In this document: piece after piece, positions 1 through 6,058 of the stretch
How positions within the stretch are numbered: position 1 is the first letter of the stretch
Layout: every line of letters starts with the position of its first letter
Assembly: GCA_044433165.1 (NCBI GenBank)
Contig: JAWXTX010000120.1
Coordinates: 1 to 7,814 of the forward strand
Direction of reading: 5' to 3'
Source: Ferrimonas sp044433165
GTDB taxonomy: Bacteria; Pseudomonadota; Gammaproteobacteria; Enterobacterales; Shewanellaceae
Length of the DNA: 7,814 nt
Program-made: the position numbers and the translations under genes
Notes under the pieces: model-generated
Told to the model about the DNA's origin: nothing
The model's input: the letters and a program-made list of their open reading frames with translations, nothing else
The model's database searches: none

Positions 1-1
1 T

Positions 2-661
2 GATGTCGATGATGGCCAATTTCAATGGCAGGCGGATCTAACCATGCCATCTTTGGCATTGCGTGGTACCTCCAGCATTGCCACCTCTCAAGGCGCGGCC
101 TTTGTGGGCACCCCTGATGGGAAAGTTTTGGCCTTGTTTGGTGATAACGGCGCCCCAATTTGGGAGGCGCAAATCGCCGAAGCAACGGGCTCGAACGAAT
201 TGCAACGCGTAGTGGATGTAGACGCCAAGCCTTTAGTAATCGGCAATAACCTTTATGCCATTTCATTTAATGGTGCTTTGGCTTCCATTGAATTGCGTAG
301 CGGTCGTGTTTTATGGAACCGCACTTATTCCAGCTTTAGCTCACCCATTAGTGAAGGGCTCGATCTCTACTTTAGTGATGCCAGCAGTGTGGTTTATGCC
401 ATCGACCGTCGTAATGGCTTAGAAAAATGGGCCAACCGCGAATTAGAAGGGCGTAAACTAACAGAGCCTCAAGTGATTGGCCGTTACATCGTCGTGGGCG
501 ACTATGAAGGTTATCTTCATGTTATGGAGCGCAGCTCTGGCCAATTAGTAGGCCAATTCTTGGTTGATAAGAGTGGTCTTTATACGCAGCCAGTGCGAGA
601 TGGCAACACGCTATACTTGCAAAGTCGGGATGGTGACGTCACTGCGGTGACAATTCCTTAA
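2..661 (+). CDS. bamB: Outer-membrane protein assembly factor BamB, C-terminal part (5' end outside window)
   Basis: BamB is a periplasmic lipoprotein of the BAM complex; its eight-bladed beta-propeller binds BamA and helps insert outer-membrane beta-barrels. The reading frame is open from base 2, so the Met at 44 is internal and the signal peptide and first blades lie upstream. About 219 residues are visible, against about 390 for the E. coli protein. Repeated PQQ-like blade motifs are seen: DGKVLALFGDNGAPIWEAQ, NGALASIELRSGRVLW, SSVVYAIDRRNGLEKW, EGYLHVMERSSGQ and a terminal DGDVTAV strand. The segments ALRGTS and ATGSNEL match conserved BamB positions (ALRGTSAP and ATGSTEI in E. coli). An intrinsic terminator follows 18 bases after the TAA, and der comes next on the same strand, the usual gammaproteobacterial order. 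Nothing looks broken in the visible part. Confidence 0.93.
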   Translation, partial: DVDDGQFQWQADLTMPSLALRGTSSIATSQGAAFVGTPDGKVLALFGDNGAPIWEAQIAEATGSNELQRVVDVDAKPLVIGNNLYAISFNGALASIELRSGRVLWNRTYSSFSSPISEGLDLYFSDASSVVYAIDRRNGLEKWANRELEGRKLTEPQVIGRYIVVGDYEGYLHVMERSSGQLVGQFLVDKSGLYTQPVRDGNTLYLQSRDGDVTAVTIP

Positions 662-671
662 ACACCGAGTA

Positions 672-711
672 AACTACCACGCCCCCGATATTAGGGGGCG
701 TTTTTGTAGTT
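672..711 (+). terminator. Rho-independent terminator after bamB
   Basis: A perfect 8-bp GC-rich stem (ACGCCCCC 679-686 with GGGGGCGT 694-701), a 7-base loop and a run of five T (701-705). An outer arm (AACTAC 672-677 with GTAGTT 706-711) extends the pairing around the T run. It lies just after the bamB stop and should separate bamB from der. Confidence 0.9.
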
Positions 712-718
712 GTTAAAG

Positions 719-871
719 GCGCTTAAATTAAAATCGCTGAGTGTCGAGCCTCTAAGCGCTGGAACCACACAAACAACCATAATGAATCGTTGCATACCCA
801 TAGTTCAATATTAATGGGTAAGGCTCGAACAGTTTTGCGGGGGCGGCGCTTTATAAATGGGCGCCGCCTCC
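719..871. other. Structured bamB-der intergenic segment with three inverted repeats
   Basis: The 296 bases between bamB and der hold no convincing gene. Besides the terminator they contain three inverted repeats: GCGCTTA 719-725 with TAAGCGC 753-759 (long loop); TACCCAT 795-801 with ATGGGTA 814-820; and a GC-rich one, GGCGGCGC 842-849 with GCGCCGCC 861-868, extendable to 839-871 with one G-T pair. A short T run (877-880) lies six bases beyond the last, so it could be a weak terminator or a REP-like element. Function unknown; no known RNA family is recognised. Confidence 0.45.
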
Positions 872-898
872 CACCGTTTTGTATTAATAATATGGGCA

Positions 899-924
899 TA
901 TACTGGCGCAATAAATGGCCATTT
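899..924 (+). promoter_or_regulatory. Candidate der promoter -10 box with downstream palindrome
   Basis: TATACT at 899-904 is a good sigma70 -10 candidate, but no clear -35 box sits 16-18 bases upstream, so the call is weak. A perfect 12-base palindrome, AAATGGCCATTT (913-924), begins where the transcript would start and could be an operator. The position, 54 bases before the der start codon, is suitable. Confidence 0.3.
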
Positions 925-957
925 TAACCGCCCATACCAATCAATGAGGTTTCTCAA

Positions 958-2481
958 ATGATCCCAGTGGTAGCCCTAGTCGGTCGTCCCAATGTGGGTA
1001 AGTCCACGCTTTTTAACCGCTTAACCGGTACTCGTGACGCCCTTGTCGCCGACTTTCCAGGTCTGACACGGGATCGGAAGTATGGCCAAGCCAATCTTGC
1101 TGGCTACGATTTTATCGTGGTTGACACCGGTGGTATTGATGGCACGGAAGAGGGCATTGAGACCAAAATGGCTGAACAATCGTTGCTGGCGATTGAAGAA
1201 GCGGATGTGGTGCTTTTTTTAGTGGATGCTCGCGCCGGCTTAACCGCCGCCGATGAAGCCATTGCGCAACATTTGCGTAGCCGTGAAAAACAAACGCTGT
1301 TAGTGGCCAATAAAACCGATGGCATTGATGCCGATGCCGCGATTGGTGAATTTTATCGTTTAGGGTTTGACTCCATCCATCAAATTGCGGCTGCACAAAA
1401 CCGTGGCATTAGCTTGCTTATTAACTACGCATTAGCGCCGTTTGCAGAAGCGTTTGGGATCTCTTTGGAAGAGAGCGAGCCGGTTGAATTAACCGATGAA
1501 GAAGCCAATGAAGCTTATTGGAATGAATACCACGCTAAGCAGTTAGCCGAAGCCGAAGCGCAAACGGAAGAGAGTGCGGCAGAGGAATCGGAACGCCTGC
1601 GCAGCCAGCCCATCAAACTGGCCATTATTGGTAAGCCTAACGTGGGTAAATCAACCTTGACGAACCGCATTTTAGGTGAAGAGCGGGTTGTGGTGTATGA
1701 CATGCCGGGCACCACCCGCGATTCCATCTACATCCCAATGGAGCGTGATGGCCGCGAATACATTTTGATTGATACCGCGGGAGTTCGCCGCCGTAAAAAT
1801 ATGGTAGAAGCGGTAGAAAAATTCTCGGTTGTAAAAACATTGCAGGCAGTAGAAGACGCCAACGTTGTATTACTGGTGGTGGATGCGCGCACCGGTTTGG
1901 CTGATCAAGATCTCTCGCTGCTTGGTTTTGCGTTAAATGCTGGGCGAGCCATTGTGCTTGCGGTAAATAAATGGGATGGCTTAAGCCAAGACCAAAAAGA
2001 TGAGATCAAACGCGAGTTGGATCGTCGTTTAGGCTTTGTTGATTTTGCGCGTTTGCACTTTATTTCGGCATTACACGGCACTGGAGTCGGGCACTTGTTT
2101 GAGTCTGTTCAAGAGGCTTATAACAGTGCAACGCAACGTACCTCAACTGCCATGTTAACGCGCATCATGCAGATGGCGCAGGATGACCATCAACCGCCAA
2201 TGGTACGCGGTCGTCGAGTTAAGCTAAAGTACGCTCACGCAGGGGGGTATAACCCACCTCGAATCGTCATTCACGGTAATCAGGTAAAAGATCTGCCGGA
2301 TTCATACAAACGTTATTTGATGAACTATTTCCGTCGTTCGTTAGATGTTATGGGCACGCCAATTCGAATTCAATTTTCCGAAGGCAGCAACCCATTTGAA
2401 AACAAGCGCAGTAAATTAACCGCCAGTGAACAGCGCAAACGCCGCCAAGTGCTTAACCACATTAAAAAGCGTGGGGCGTAA
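958..2481 (+). CDS. der: Ribosome-assembly GTPase Der (EngA)
   Basis: Der is an essential GTPase with two consecutive G domains and a C-terminal KH-like domain; it binds the 50S subunit during late assembly. All expected motifs are present in the 507 residues. G domain 1 has GRPNVGKS (9-16), DTGG (56-59) and NKTD (118-121). An acidic, Glu/Ala-rich linker spans about 170-215. G domain 2 has GKPNVGKS (225-232), DTAG (272-275) and NKWD (337-340). The KH-like domain covers about 395-480 and ends in a basic tail (KRSK, EQRKRR, KKRGA). Length is normal for gammaproteobacteria. The start is supported by GAGG (946-949) eight bases before the ATG. In G domain 1 the usual Ser-Ala G5 motif reads IAAAQNRG, a mild deviation. 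The TAA is directly abutted by the stop codon of the opposing ssb-like gene. Confidence 0.98.
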   Translation: MIPVVALVGRPNVGKSTLFNRLTGTRDALVADFPGLTRDRKYGQANLAGYDFIVVDTGGIDGTEEGIETKMAEQSLLAIEEADVVLFLVDARAGLTAADEAIAQHLRSREKQTLLVANKTDGIDADAAIGEFYRLGFDSIHQIAAAQNRGISLLINYALAPFAEAFGISLEESEPVELTDEEANEAYWNEYHAKQLAEAEAQTEESAAEESERLRSQPIKLAIIGKPNVGKSTLTNRILGEERVVVYDMPGTTRDSIYIPMERDGREYILIDTAGVRRRKNMVEAVEKFSVVKTLQAVEDANVVLLVVDARTGLADQDLSLLGFALNAGRAIVLAVNKWDGLSQDQKDEIKRELDRRLGFVDFARLHFISALHGTGVGHLFESVQEAYNSATQRTSTAMLTRIMQMAQDDHQPPMVRGRRVKLKYAHAGGYNPPRIVIHGNQVKDLPDSYKRYLMNYFRRSLDVMGTPIRIQFSEGSNPFENKRSKLTASEQRKRRQVLNHIKKRGA

Positions 2482-2832
2482 TTAAAGGAAGACAATCGCG
2501 CCTTTTAGCATGACCGCTGTTATTGAATCCGAGTGCCCAGAGGTTCTCGGATTTTTTACGCGACATTTCAATTTCGCGCCTGGGGTGCCGTCGTTTCGGT
2601 TAAAGGTCTCGACGCGCAAGTCGTCAGCGGTCACCAGCAATTGGCGGCCAGTGGTTAAGCTCGGTGCCAGCTTTTCGCCGCGTGGACCCCAAAACTCAGC
2701 TTCAATCCATTGGGTTTGTTTGTTGTCGCCAAAGCCGATGGAGTAGGCCAGCGATAGGGTAGTCACTACGTTGCCTTGAGGGGTGGTGCTGGTTACGGCC
2801 GGTTGGCCTAGGTGGCAAAGTTTAATGAACAT
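2482..2832 (-). CDS. Single-stranded DNA-binding protein, short plasmid/ICE type
   Basis: The 116-residue product looks like an SSB-type OB-fold protein that would coat single-stranded DNA during replication or conjugative transfer. Family features include the N-terminal strand with NVVTTLSLAYS (21-31), the strand QWIEAEFWG (41-49) with aromatic residues at positions like those that stack on DNA, the segment EKLAPSLTTGRQLLV (53-67) and a closing strand DLRVETF. The start is backed by an AAAGGA ribosome-binding site eight bases before the ATG. It lies 21 bases after the TraF-like gene and is the last gene of that set. It lacks the Gly/Gln-rich linker and acidic DDDIPF-like tip by which housekeeping SSBs recruit partners, ending instead in GAIVFL. 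The last 24 residues overlap the der terminator and may be read from chromosomal DNA. The family call is from pattern recognition only. Confidence 0.7.
   Translation of the reverse strand: MFIKLCHLGQPAVTSTTPQGNVVTTLSLAYSIGFGDNKQTQWIEAEFWGPRGEKLAPSLTTGRQLLVTADDLRVETFNRNDGTPGAKLKCRVKNPRTSGHSDSITAVMLKGAIVFL
2526..2557 (+). terminator. Intrinsic terminator for der, inside the opposing ssb-like gene
   Basis: A perfect 8-bp stem (AATCCGAG 2526-2533 with CTCGGATT 2546-2553), a 12-base loop and a T run at 2552-2557, about 45 bases after the der stop. The T run follows the stem only on the + strand, so it serves der. It overlaps codons about 92-102 of the convergent gene. Confidence 0.7.
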
Positions 2833-2853
2833 GTTTTTTTCCTTTGGTTGGTG

Positions 2854-3369
2854 TCAAAAAATAAAAATGGGGCGCATCGTCCCGTGAAATTCGTCGGCGT
2901 TCGATGGCCCCCAATAGCGACCGTCGAAAGAGTCTTTGTGCTCTGCAAGTAGCAACGCTTCGTTTGGTTTTAGTTCGTAGGCTACGTGGTACGTAGGGAC
3001 TTGATTCAGCATCAAGGAGCTTGGTAGCCCGTTTATCTCCAGCCATTCGCCCTTGATGGTGATACGTGCGCCCCCAAGCGCCGCAACGCGCTTCATTACG
3101 GGCAGCGAATAAGGGCAAGGGGCGTGCATCCAAAAGGTTTGCTTGGGGCTTGGGATAAAGCCACTCCCAATACCGTAAGACACAACGTGATTTTGTGGGG
3201 GGCACGTTAACGTTAGCTCCCCAAGCTCTGGGGCGCGCCGTTCGAGTTGGTAAATGCCTAGCGGGTAGGAAGGCGTAACGTTTAGCCGGTAGTCGAACAA
3301 ACCAAAAGCAATCGTGGCGGCAATGGTCGACGTTCCGGCAAGAATGGCGAGATTACGGCAAAGGCTCAC
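2854..3369 (-). CDS. traF: TraF-type S26 signal peptidase (conjugative transfer)
   Basis: A membrane-anchored serine protease of the TraF/LepB family. In RP4-like systems TraF matures and cyclises the TrbC pilin. The 171-residue product has one N-terminal membrane segment (about 7-25), then TPSYPLGIY with candidate nucleophile Ser34, CPP (56-58), PCPYSLPVMKRVAALGG with candidate general base Lys93, and DSFDGRYWGP (146-155) ending in GTMRPI, all typical of TraF. The start chosen is GTG at 3369, with GGAG seven bases upstream; an upstream TTG at 3486 would add 39 unlikely residues. The gene overlaps the end of the upstream membrane-protein gene by 17 bases, indicating translational coupling, and ssb follows 21 bases later. 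The usual PGD after the Lys motif reads LGG here. No TrbC-like substrate is visible, so the target is unknown; a role on pilus or T4SS components is inferred. Confidence 0.85.
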   Translation of the reverse strand: MSLCRNLAILAGTSTIAATIAFGLFDYRLNVTPSYPLGIYQLERRAPELGELTLTCPPQNHVVSYGIGSGFIPSPKQTFWMHAPCPYSLPVMKRVAALGGARITIKGEWLEINGLPSSLMLNQVPTYHVAYELKPNEALLLAEHKDSFDGRYWGPSNADEFHGTMRPIFIF

Positions 3370-3904
3370 GGTTAAACTCCAGTTTGATGGTTTGCCACGT
3401 GGTGCCCAACGGCTTGCCGTTGATGCGATACACCGCGCGAGGCAACCAAGTTTGATATTGCGGGGTGGGGGTAATGTGAACCGCAATCCCCAGCCTATTT
3501 AAGCGGCGAGTTAATAGGTCGAAGGTTTTTGCCTCGCCAGAGCTTGCGGTGAATATCGGTGATTTTAGGGTAATGTTTTTGCAGCCTATTTTTCGGCAAT
3601 GCTTGGCAACCATCAAAAAGTCTTTGATGGTTTTTTTGTTAATTTTTCCGAACGGGTCGTTAAAATGGATGTTGGCACCACCAAACCAATTTGGCGTAAA
3701 GTTAAGAGAGCCAAGTTTGTATTTTAACGATGTAAATAAACCAGCTATTGATATTAATAAAGCAACGATAGGATTGGGTGTTACGCTGCTGAAAATAAAT
3801 GACGGCAGCAAGTAAAACAAAACGAGCAAGGCGCTAACCATTATTTGATTTTCCTGCCAACGCCCGGAAGCAAGGTGAATATATTTGTTTGTTATTGTTG
3901 TCAT
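3353..3904 (-). CDS. Unknown membrane protein with two N-terminal TM segments
   Basis: Not recognised as a known family. The 183-residue product has two hydrophobic segments (about 22-40 and 45-61) and then a hydrophilic, basic domain that is probably cytoplasmic, with a Lys/Cys-rich stretch (KHCRKIGCKN) and mixed alpha/beta character. The ATG at 3904 has no visible ribosome-binding site and starts about 15 bases after the upstream terminator. An internal ATG at 3841, preceded by AGGA about ten bases upstream, is a plausible alternative start, giving 162 residues and beginning right at the first TM segment. The 3' end overlaps traF by 17 bases, so the two are probably made together. The first half is noticeably more AT-rich than neighbouring genes. 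An association with TraF or the transfer/pilus apparatus is inferred from position only. Confidence 0.7.
   Translation of the reverse strand: MTTITNKYIHLASGRWQENQIMVSALLVLFYLLPSFIFSSVTPNPIVALLISIAGLFTSLKYKLGSLNFTPNWFGGANIHFNDPFGKINKKTIKDFLMVAKHCRKIGCKNITLKSPIFTASSGEAKTFDLLTRRLNRLGIAVHITPTPQYQTWLPRAVYRINGKPLGTTWQTIKLEFNREPLP
3608..3637 (+). terminator. Terminator-like hairpin facing the + strand, inside the membrane-protein gene
   Basis: A perfect 10-bp stem (AACCATCAAA 3608-3617 with TTTGATGGTT 3623-3632), a 5-base loop and a run of seven T (3631-3637). The T run follows the stem only on the + strand, where there is no gene. It would therefore stop antisense transcription. The stem is AT-rich, so strength is uncertain. 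Confidence 0.45.
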
Positions 3905-3918
3905 TTTATTTATGGCGC

Positions 3919-3945
3919 AAAAAAGGCGCTTAAAATAAGCGCCTT
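3919..3945 (-). terminator. Intrinsic terminator after the serine protease gene
   Basis: A perfect 10-bp stem (AAGGCGCTTA 3923-3932 with TAAGCGCCTT 3936-3945), a 3-base loop and, read on the - strand, a T run ending at 3919. It sits 25 bases beyond the protease stop codon and just before the next gene, so it should end the protease transcript. Confidence 0.85.
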
Positions 3946-3969
3946 ATCGGGAGATGTTGGAGTTGTTGC

Positions 3970-5142
3970 TCAGAGTTGACGGCGGCGATACAAGCCAGCA
4001 GCCAGTAAACCTAAAGCGGCAAAGCCAAAAGAGCCGCTTGATGAACCAGATGAAGTGTTTTCTTCTGGGTATAGCTCATAGCGGCCAGTGGAGTCGTAGT
4101 TAATCATCAGCGTGCTACCGCCAATTTCGATTTGAGCGCCGCGCAAATCCGTCACGTGAAGGGCCAATTCGCAAATGTCAAAAGGCTCGACGGTGCGATT
4201 AAGACAACTGGAACTGTACTCATCAATAACCACGTTGGTAGTGTGCTCAAAGTAAGTTGGAGCCAGAGTATCTACATGCAGCGATTGCAGCTCGATAACA
4301 TACGTTTCGCCCACTTCTGCTGTTAACTCCGTGGCGTAGTGCCAGTCGTTAATCGTCTCCAATAAGAAGTGGCGGGATTGATAGATTGGTTCGACAAACG
4401 ATAATTGGTATTTGTCAGGCCAGACATCGCCCATGGCACTGCCGCTGCTTGTTAATGCGACGATTTTTCCGTTAAACAGGTTGGGGCCACCGGAGTCGCC
4501 AGGTCCCCCTTCGGCAACGGTCTTGTTGCCGGTGTACCAAAAGCCGTGGAGGCGGCCGTTGTTGGCGCTTGGGGCGTTGTAACCAAAGTAGTAGTCATCA
4601 AAATTCTCTGGGCCGGCGGGTAAAAGGCCAAACTCGCCGGAATAAAGGTCTGAGCCGGTGCCGCCGTAGCCAAGCTTGGTCATGTCGATGCCATCCACAA
4701 ACGATGCGGTTAAACTGTTGCCGCCGTGGGTTTCGTGCAGCACTTCGTCAGATAAGAACAACACCTTATTGAGTGGGTATTGGGTTCTGGGGGAAATTGG
4801 AAACAGGGCAATGTCTTGGTGATGCTCTGGGTCGTCATTTAGGGCGTCTTCCGAATAGTTGGGGTTGTATGTTTTGTTATTCGGGTGCACGGCAAGGCTG
4901 TCTCTAACCACGGAAAGTTCACGGCGGTATCCGTCAGAGCGGTAGCGCCAAAACTGCGTATTATTAATGGCTGCCACGCAGTGAGCAGCGGTTAATATCC
5001 ACTTGTTGGCGATAACAGTGCCAGTGCAATTTGATTGCACCAAGCTTGGATATTCAAGTGGCTCAACAAATGTTCCATTGGTAATGCCAAATGCGGAGCT
5101 GGATATTAATGCCAGTGTAGCTAGTGCTAATTTATTTTTCAT
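3970..5142 (-). CDS. Secreted trypsin-like (S1) serine protease with GlyGly-CTERM-like tail
   Basis: A chymotrypsin-fold endopeptidase of 390 residues. A signal peptide (about 1-19) ends in SAFG. The catalytic triad is clear: His54 in LTAAHC, Asp110 in HHQDIAL and Ser217 in GDSGGP; Cys39 and Cys55 match the classic disulphide around the His loop. A second beta-rich domain (about 270-355, Cys313 and Cys324) follows. The end is a Ser/Gly linker, a hydrophobic segment (about 372-385) and RRRQL, resembling the GlyGly-CTERM signal cleaved by rhombosortase in T2SS substrates such as Vibrio cholerae VesB, which has similar length and layout; the usual Gly-Gly is replaced by SGSSSGS. The residue at the S1-pocket position (six before Ser217) is Glu211, compatible with basic P1 residues, though this is tentative. 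The ATG has no clear ribosome-binding site. The gene has its own promoter and terminator, so it looks like an independent cargo gene. Confidence 0.92.
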   Translation of the reverse strand: MKNKLALATLALISSSAFGITNGTFVEPLEYPSLVQSNCTGTVIANKWILTAAHCVAAINNTQFWRYRSDGYRRELSVVRDSLAVHPNNKTYNPNYSEDALNDDPEHHQDIALFPISPRTQYPLNKVLFLSDEVLHETHGGNSLTASFVDGIDMTKLGYGGTGSDLYSGEFGLLPAGPENFDDYYFGYNAPSANNGRLHGFWYTGNKTVAEGGPGDSGGPNLFNGKIVALTSSGSAMGDVWPDKYQLSFVEPIYQSRHFLLETINDWHYATELTAEVGETYVIELQSLHVDTLAPTYFEHTTNVVIDEYSSSCLNRTVEPFDICELALHVTDLRGAQIEIGGSTLMINYDSTGRYELYPEENTSSGSSSGSFGFAALGLLAAGLYRRRQL

Positions 5143-5181
5143 TTTGTTTGGTGCTTATTATTAATTTAATTTATGTTGTTT

Positions 5182-5209
5182 ATTATATATCACTCAGCTT
5201 CATTGTGAA
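5182..5209 (-). promoter_or_regulatory. Sigma70-like promoter of the serine protease gene
   Basis: Read on the - strand: TTCACA (5209-5204), 16-base spacer, TATAAT (5187-5182). The -10 is a perfect consensus and the -35 matches four of six. Transcription would start near 5175, about 33 bases before the protease ATG. The promoter lies immediately after the terminator of the pilin operon. Confidence 0.65.
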
Positions 5210-5211
5210 AG

Positions 5212-5253
5212 TTTTAAATAAGGCTCTGCGTGTGTTTATGCGCAGAGCCTTAT
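5212..5253 (-). terminator. Hairpin terminator at the end of the pilin operon
   Basis: A perfect 13-bp stem (ATAAGGCTCTGCG 5218-5230 with CGCAGAGCCTTAT 5241-5253) with a 10-base loop, 29 bases after the stop of the secreted-protein gene. On the - strand the stem ends in CCTTAT followed by TT, so the T tail is modest; an intrinsic terminator is still the best reading. Confidence 0.7.
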
Positions 5254-5282
5254 ATTGTTTATTTGGAGTTGGTAGTTGTTAT

Positions 5283-6053
5283 TTATTTGCAGCTTGGAAG
5301 TTCAGAGATAAACCAATATCCCCAAGCGCCGTTGATGCAACTGCGTTGCTCCATGCCGGCCGTGACGGTAGCATCATCCTCAACGCAATAGAGCGGGGAT
5401 TCTTCGACATCCCCAGATGTGCATTCCGCTTGGCCATCAGGGGTGTTGGGTTCGGATGGCGTCGCCTCTTTCCTGCCTCTCCCCCAAACACCCCATACGC
5501 GGCCGTCTTTGAGGTTGCCGCCATGAGAAAGGGTAATGTTCCTATCATCCACAAACAGCACATCTACGTAAGTGTCAGAGCTGTTGGATCCGCTACTTTC
5601 CAGTCGCAAATGAACGCCTTGCTCTTGGAAAATCCCCGCCTGATGCGTGGAAATGCTGCTAAAGCGCAAGCGGTCTTGGGCGTTACGGACGTGCCCAAAA
5701 ATCAACTCGTGGAAGTTTTTGTAGCTTTCTTCGAGTTCAATGCTTGCCGAAGCGCGGTCTTGCGTTACGCCGTTTTTTATCTCGCCCCCCCAGAGTTCGT
5801 GGTCGTCAAACCCAGAGCCAGCATCGGCGCTGCCGTTTGTCCATGGCAAATCAGGGGCATCTGTCATTAGCGCTGCGCCTAATGCAAGGTCGGCGGCGCG
5901 ACGTTTGGCCATCAGGTTCTTGTCAAAAAGATTGACGTTGGCTGAGTGCGAAGCTTGCGCGCAAGCGGCAGTGACTTTGCCACCTGCACAATCATTGGCG
6001 GAAGTTGTGGTGCTCGCCAATAGTAAGGCGGTAATTAACGTTCTTTTATACAT
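5283..6053 (-). CDS. Secreted Cys-rich protein, last gene of the pilin operon
   Basis: Not recognised as a named family. The 256-residue product starts at the ATG at 6053, five bases after the stop of the large pilin, giving a signal peptide (MYKRTLITALLLASTTTSA, cleavage after about residue 19). The mature protein has six Cys: 22 and 31 near the N terminus, and 211, 223, 239 and 255 in a compact C-terminal module. That module ends in CINGAWGYWFISELPSC, reminiscent of the C..GxW..P.C ending of Sushi/CCP domains. The middle is beta-rich, with a HGGNLKDGRVWGVWGRGRK segment and no membrane anchor. There is no prepilin cleavage site. Lying directly behind a candidate tip pilin, it may be a secreted passenger or tip-associated adhesin, comparable in position to CofJ/TcpF-type proteins of type IVb systems; this is inference. 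The ribosome-binding site is weak (GGA about 13 bases upstream), suggesting coupled translation. Confidence 0.75.
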   Translation of the reverse strand: MYKRTLITALLLASTTTSANDCAGGKVTAACAQASHSANVNLFDKNLMAKRRAADLALGAALMTDAPDLPWTNGSADAGSGFDDHELWGGEIKNGVTQDRASASIELEESYKNFHELIFGHVRNAQDRLRFSSISTHQAGIFQEQGVHLRLESSGSNSSDTYVDVLFVDDRNITLSHGGNLKDGRVWGVWGRGRKEATPSEPNTPDGQAECTSGDVEESPLYCVEDDATVTAGMEQRSCINGAWGYWFISELPSCK

Positions 6054-6058
6054 CTTGT

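Noticed and set aside
723..911. A 62-codon - strand open frame between bamB and der
   Set aside because: It spans the inverted repeats, has an Arg-rich low-information product and no convincing ribosome-binding site.
2822..3205. A 127-codon - strand frame overlapping traF
   Set aside because: It is out of frame with the clear TraF motifs and its product shows no domain or signal.
3370..3486. Upstream TTG extension of traF
   Set aside because: The added 39 residues are another-frame reading of the upstream gene; the GTG at 3369 has a well-placed GGAG.
5124..5870. A 248-codon + strand open frame beginning with a hydrophobic stretch
   Set aside because: It runs antisense through the protease promoter, the pilin operon terminator and most of the secreted-protein gene. 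Its hydrophobic start is a translation of AT-rich intergenic DNA, whereas the - strand gene has a proper signal peptide and operon spacing.
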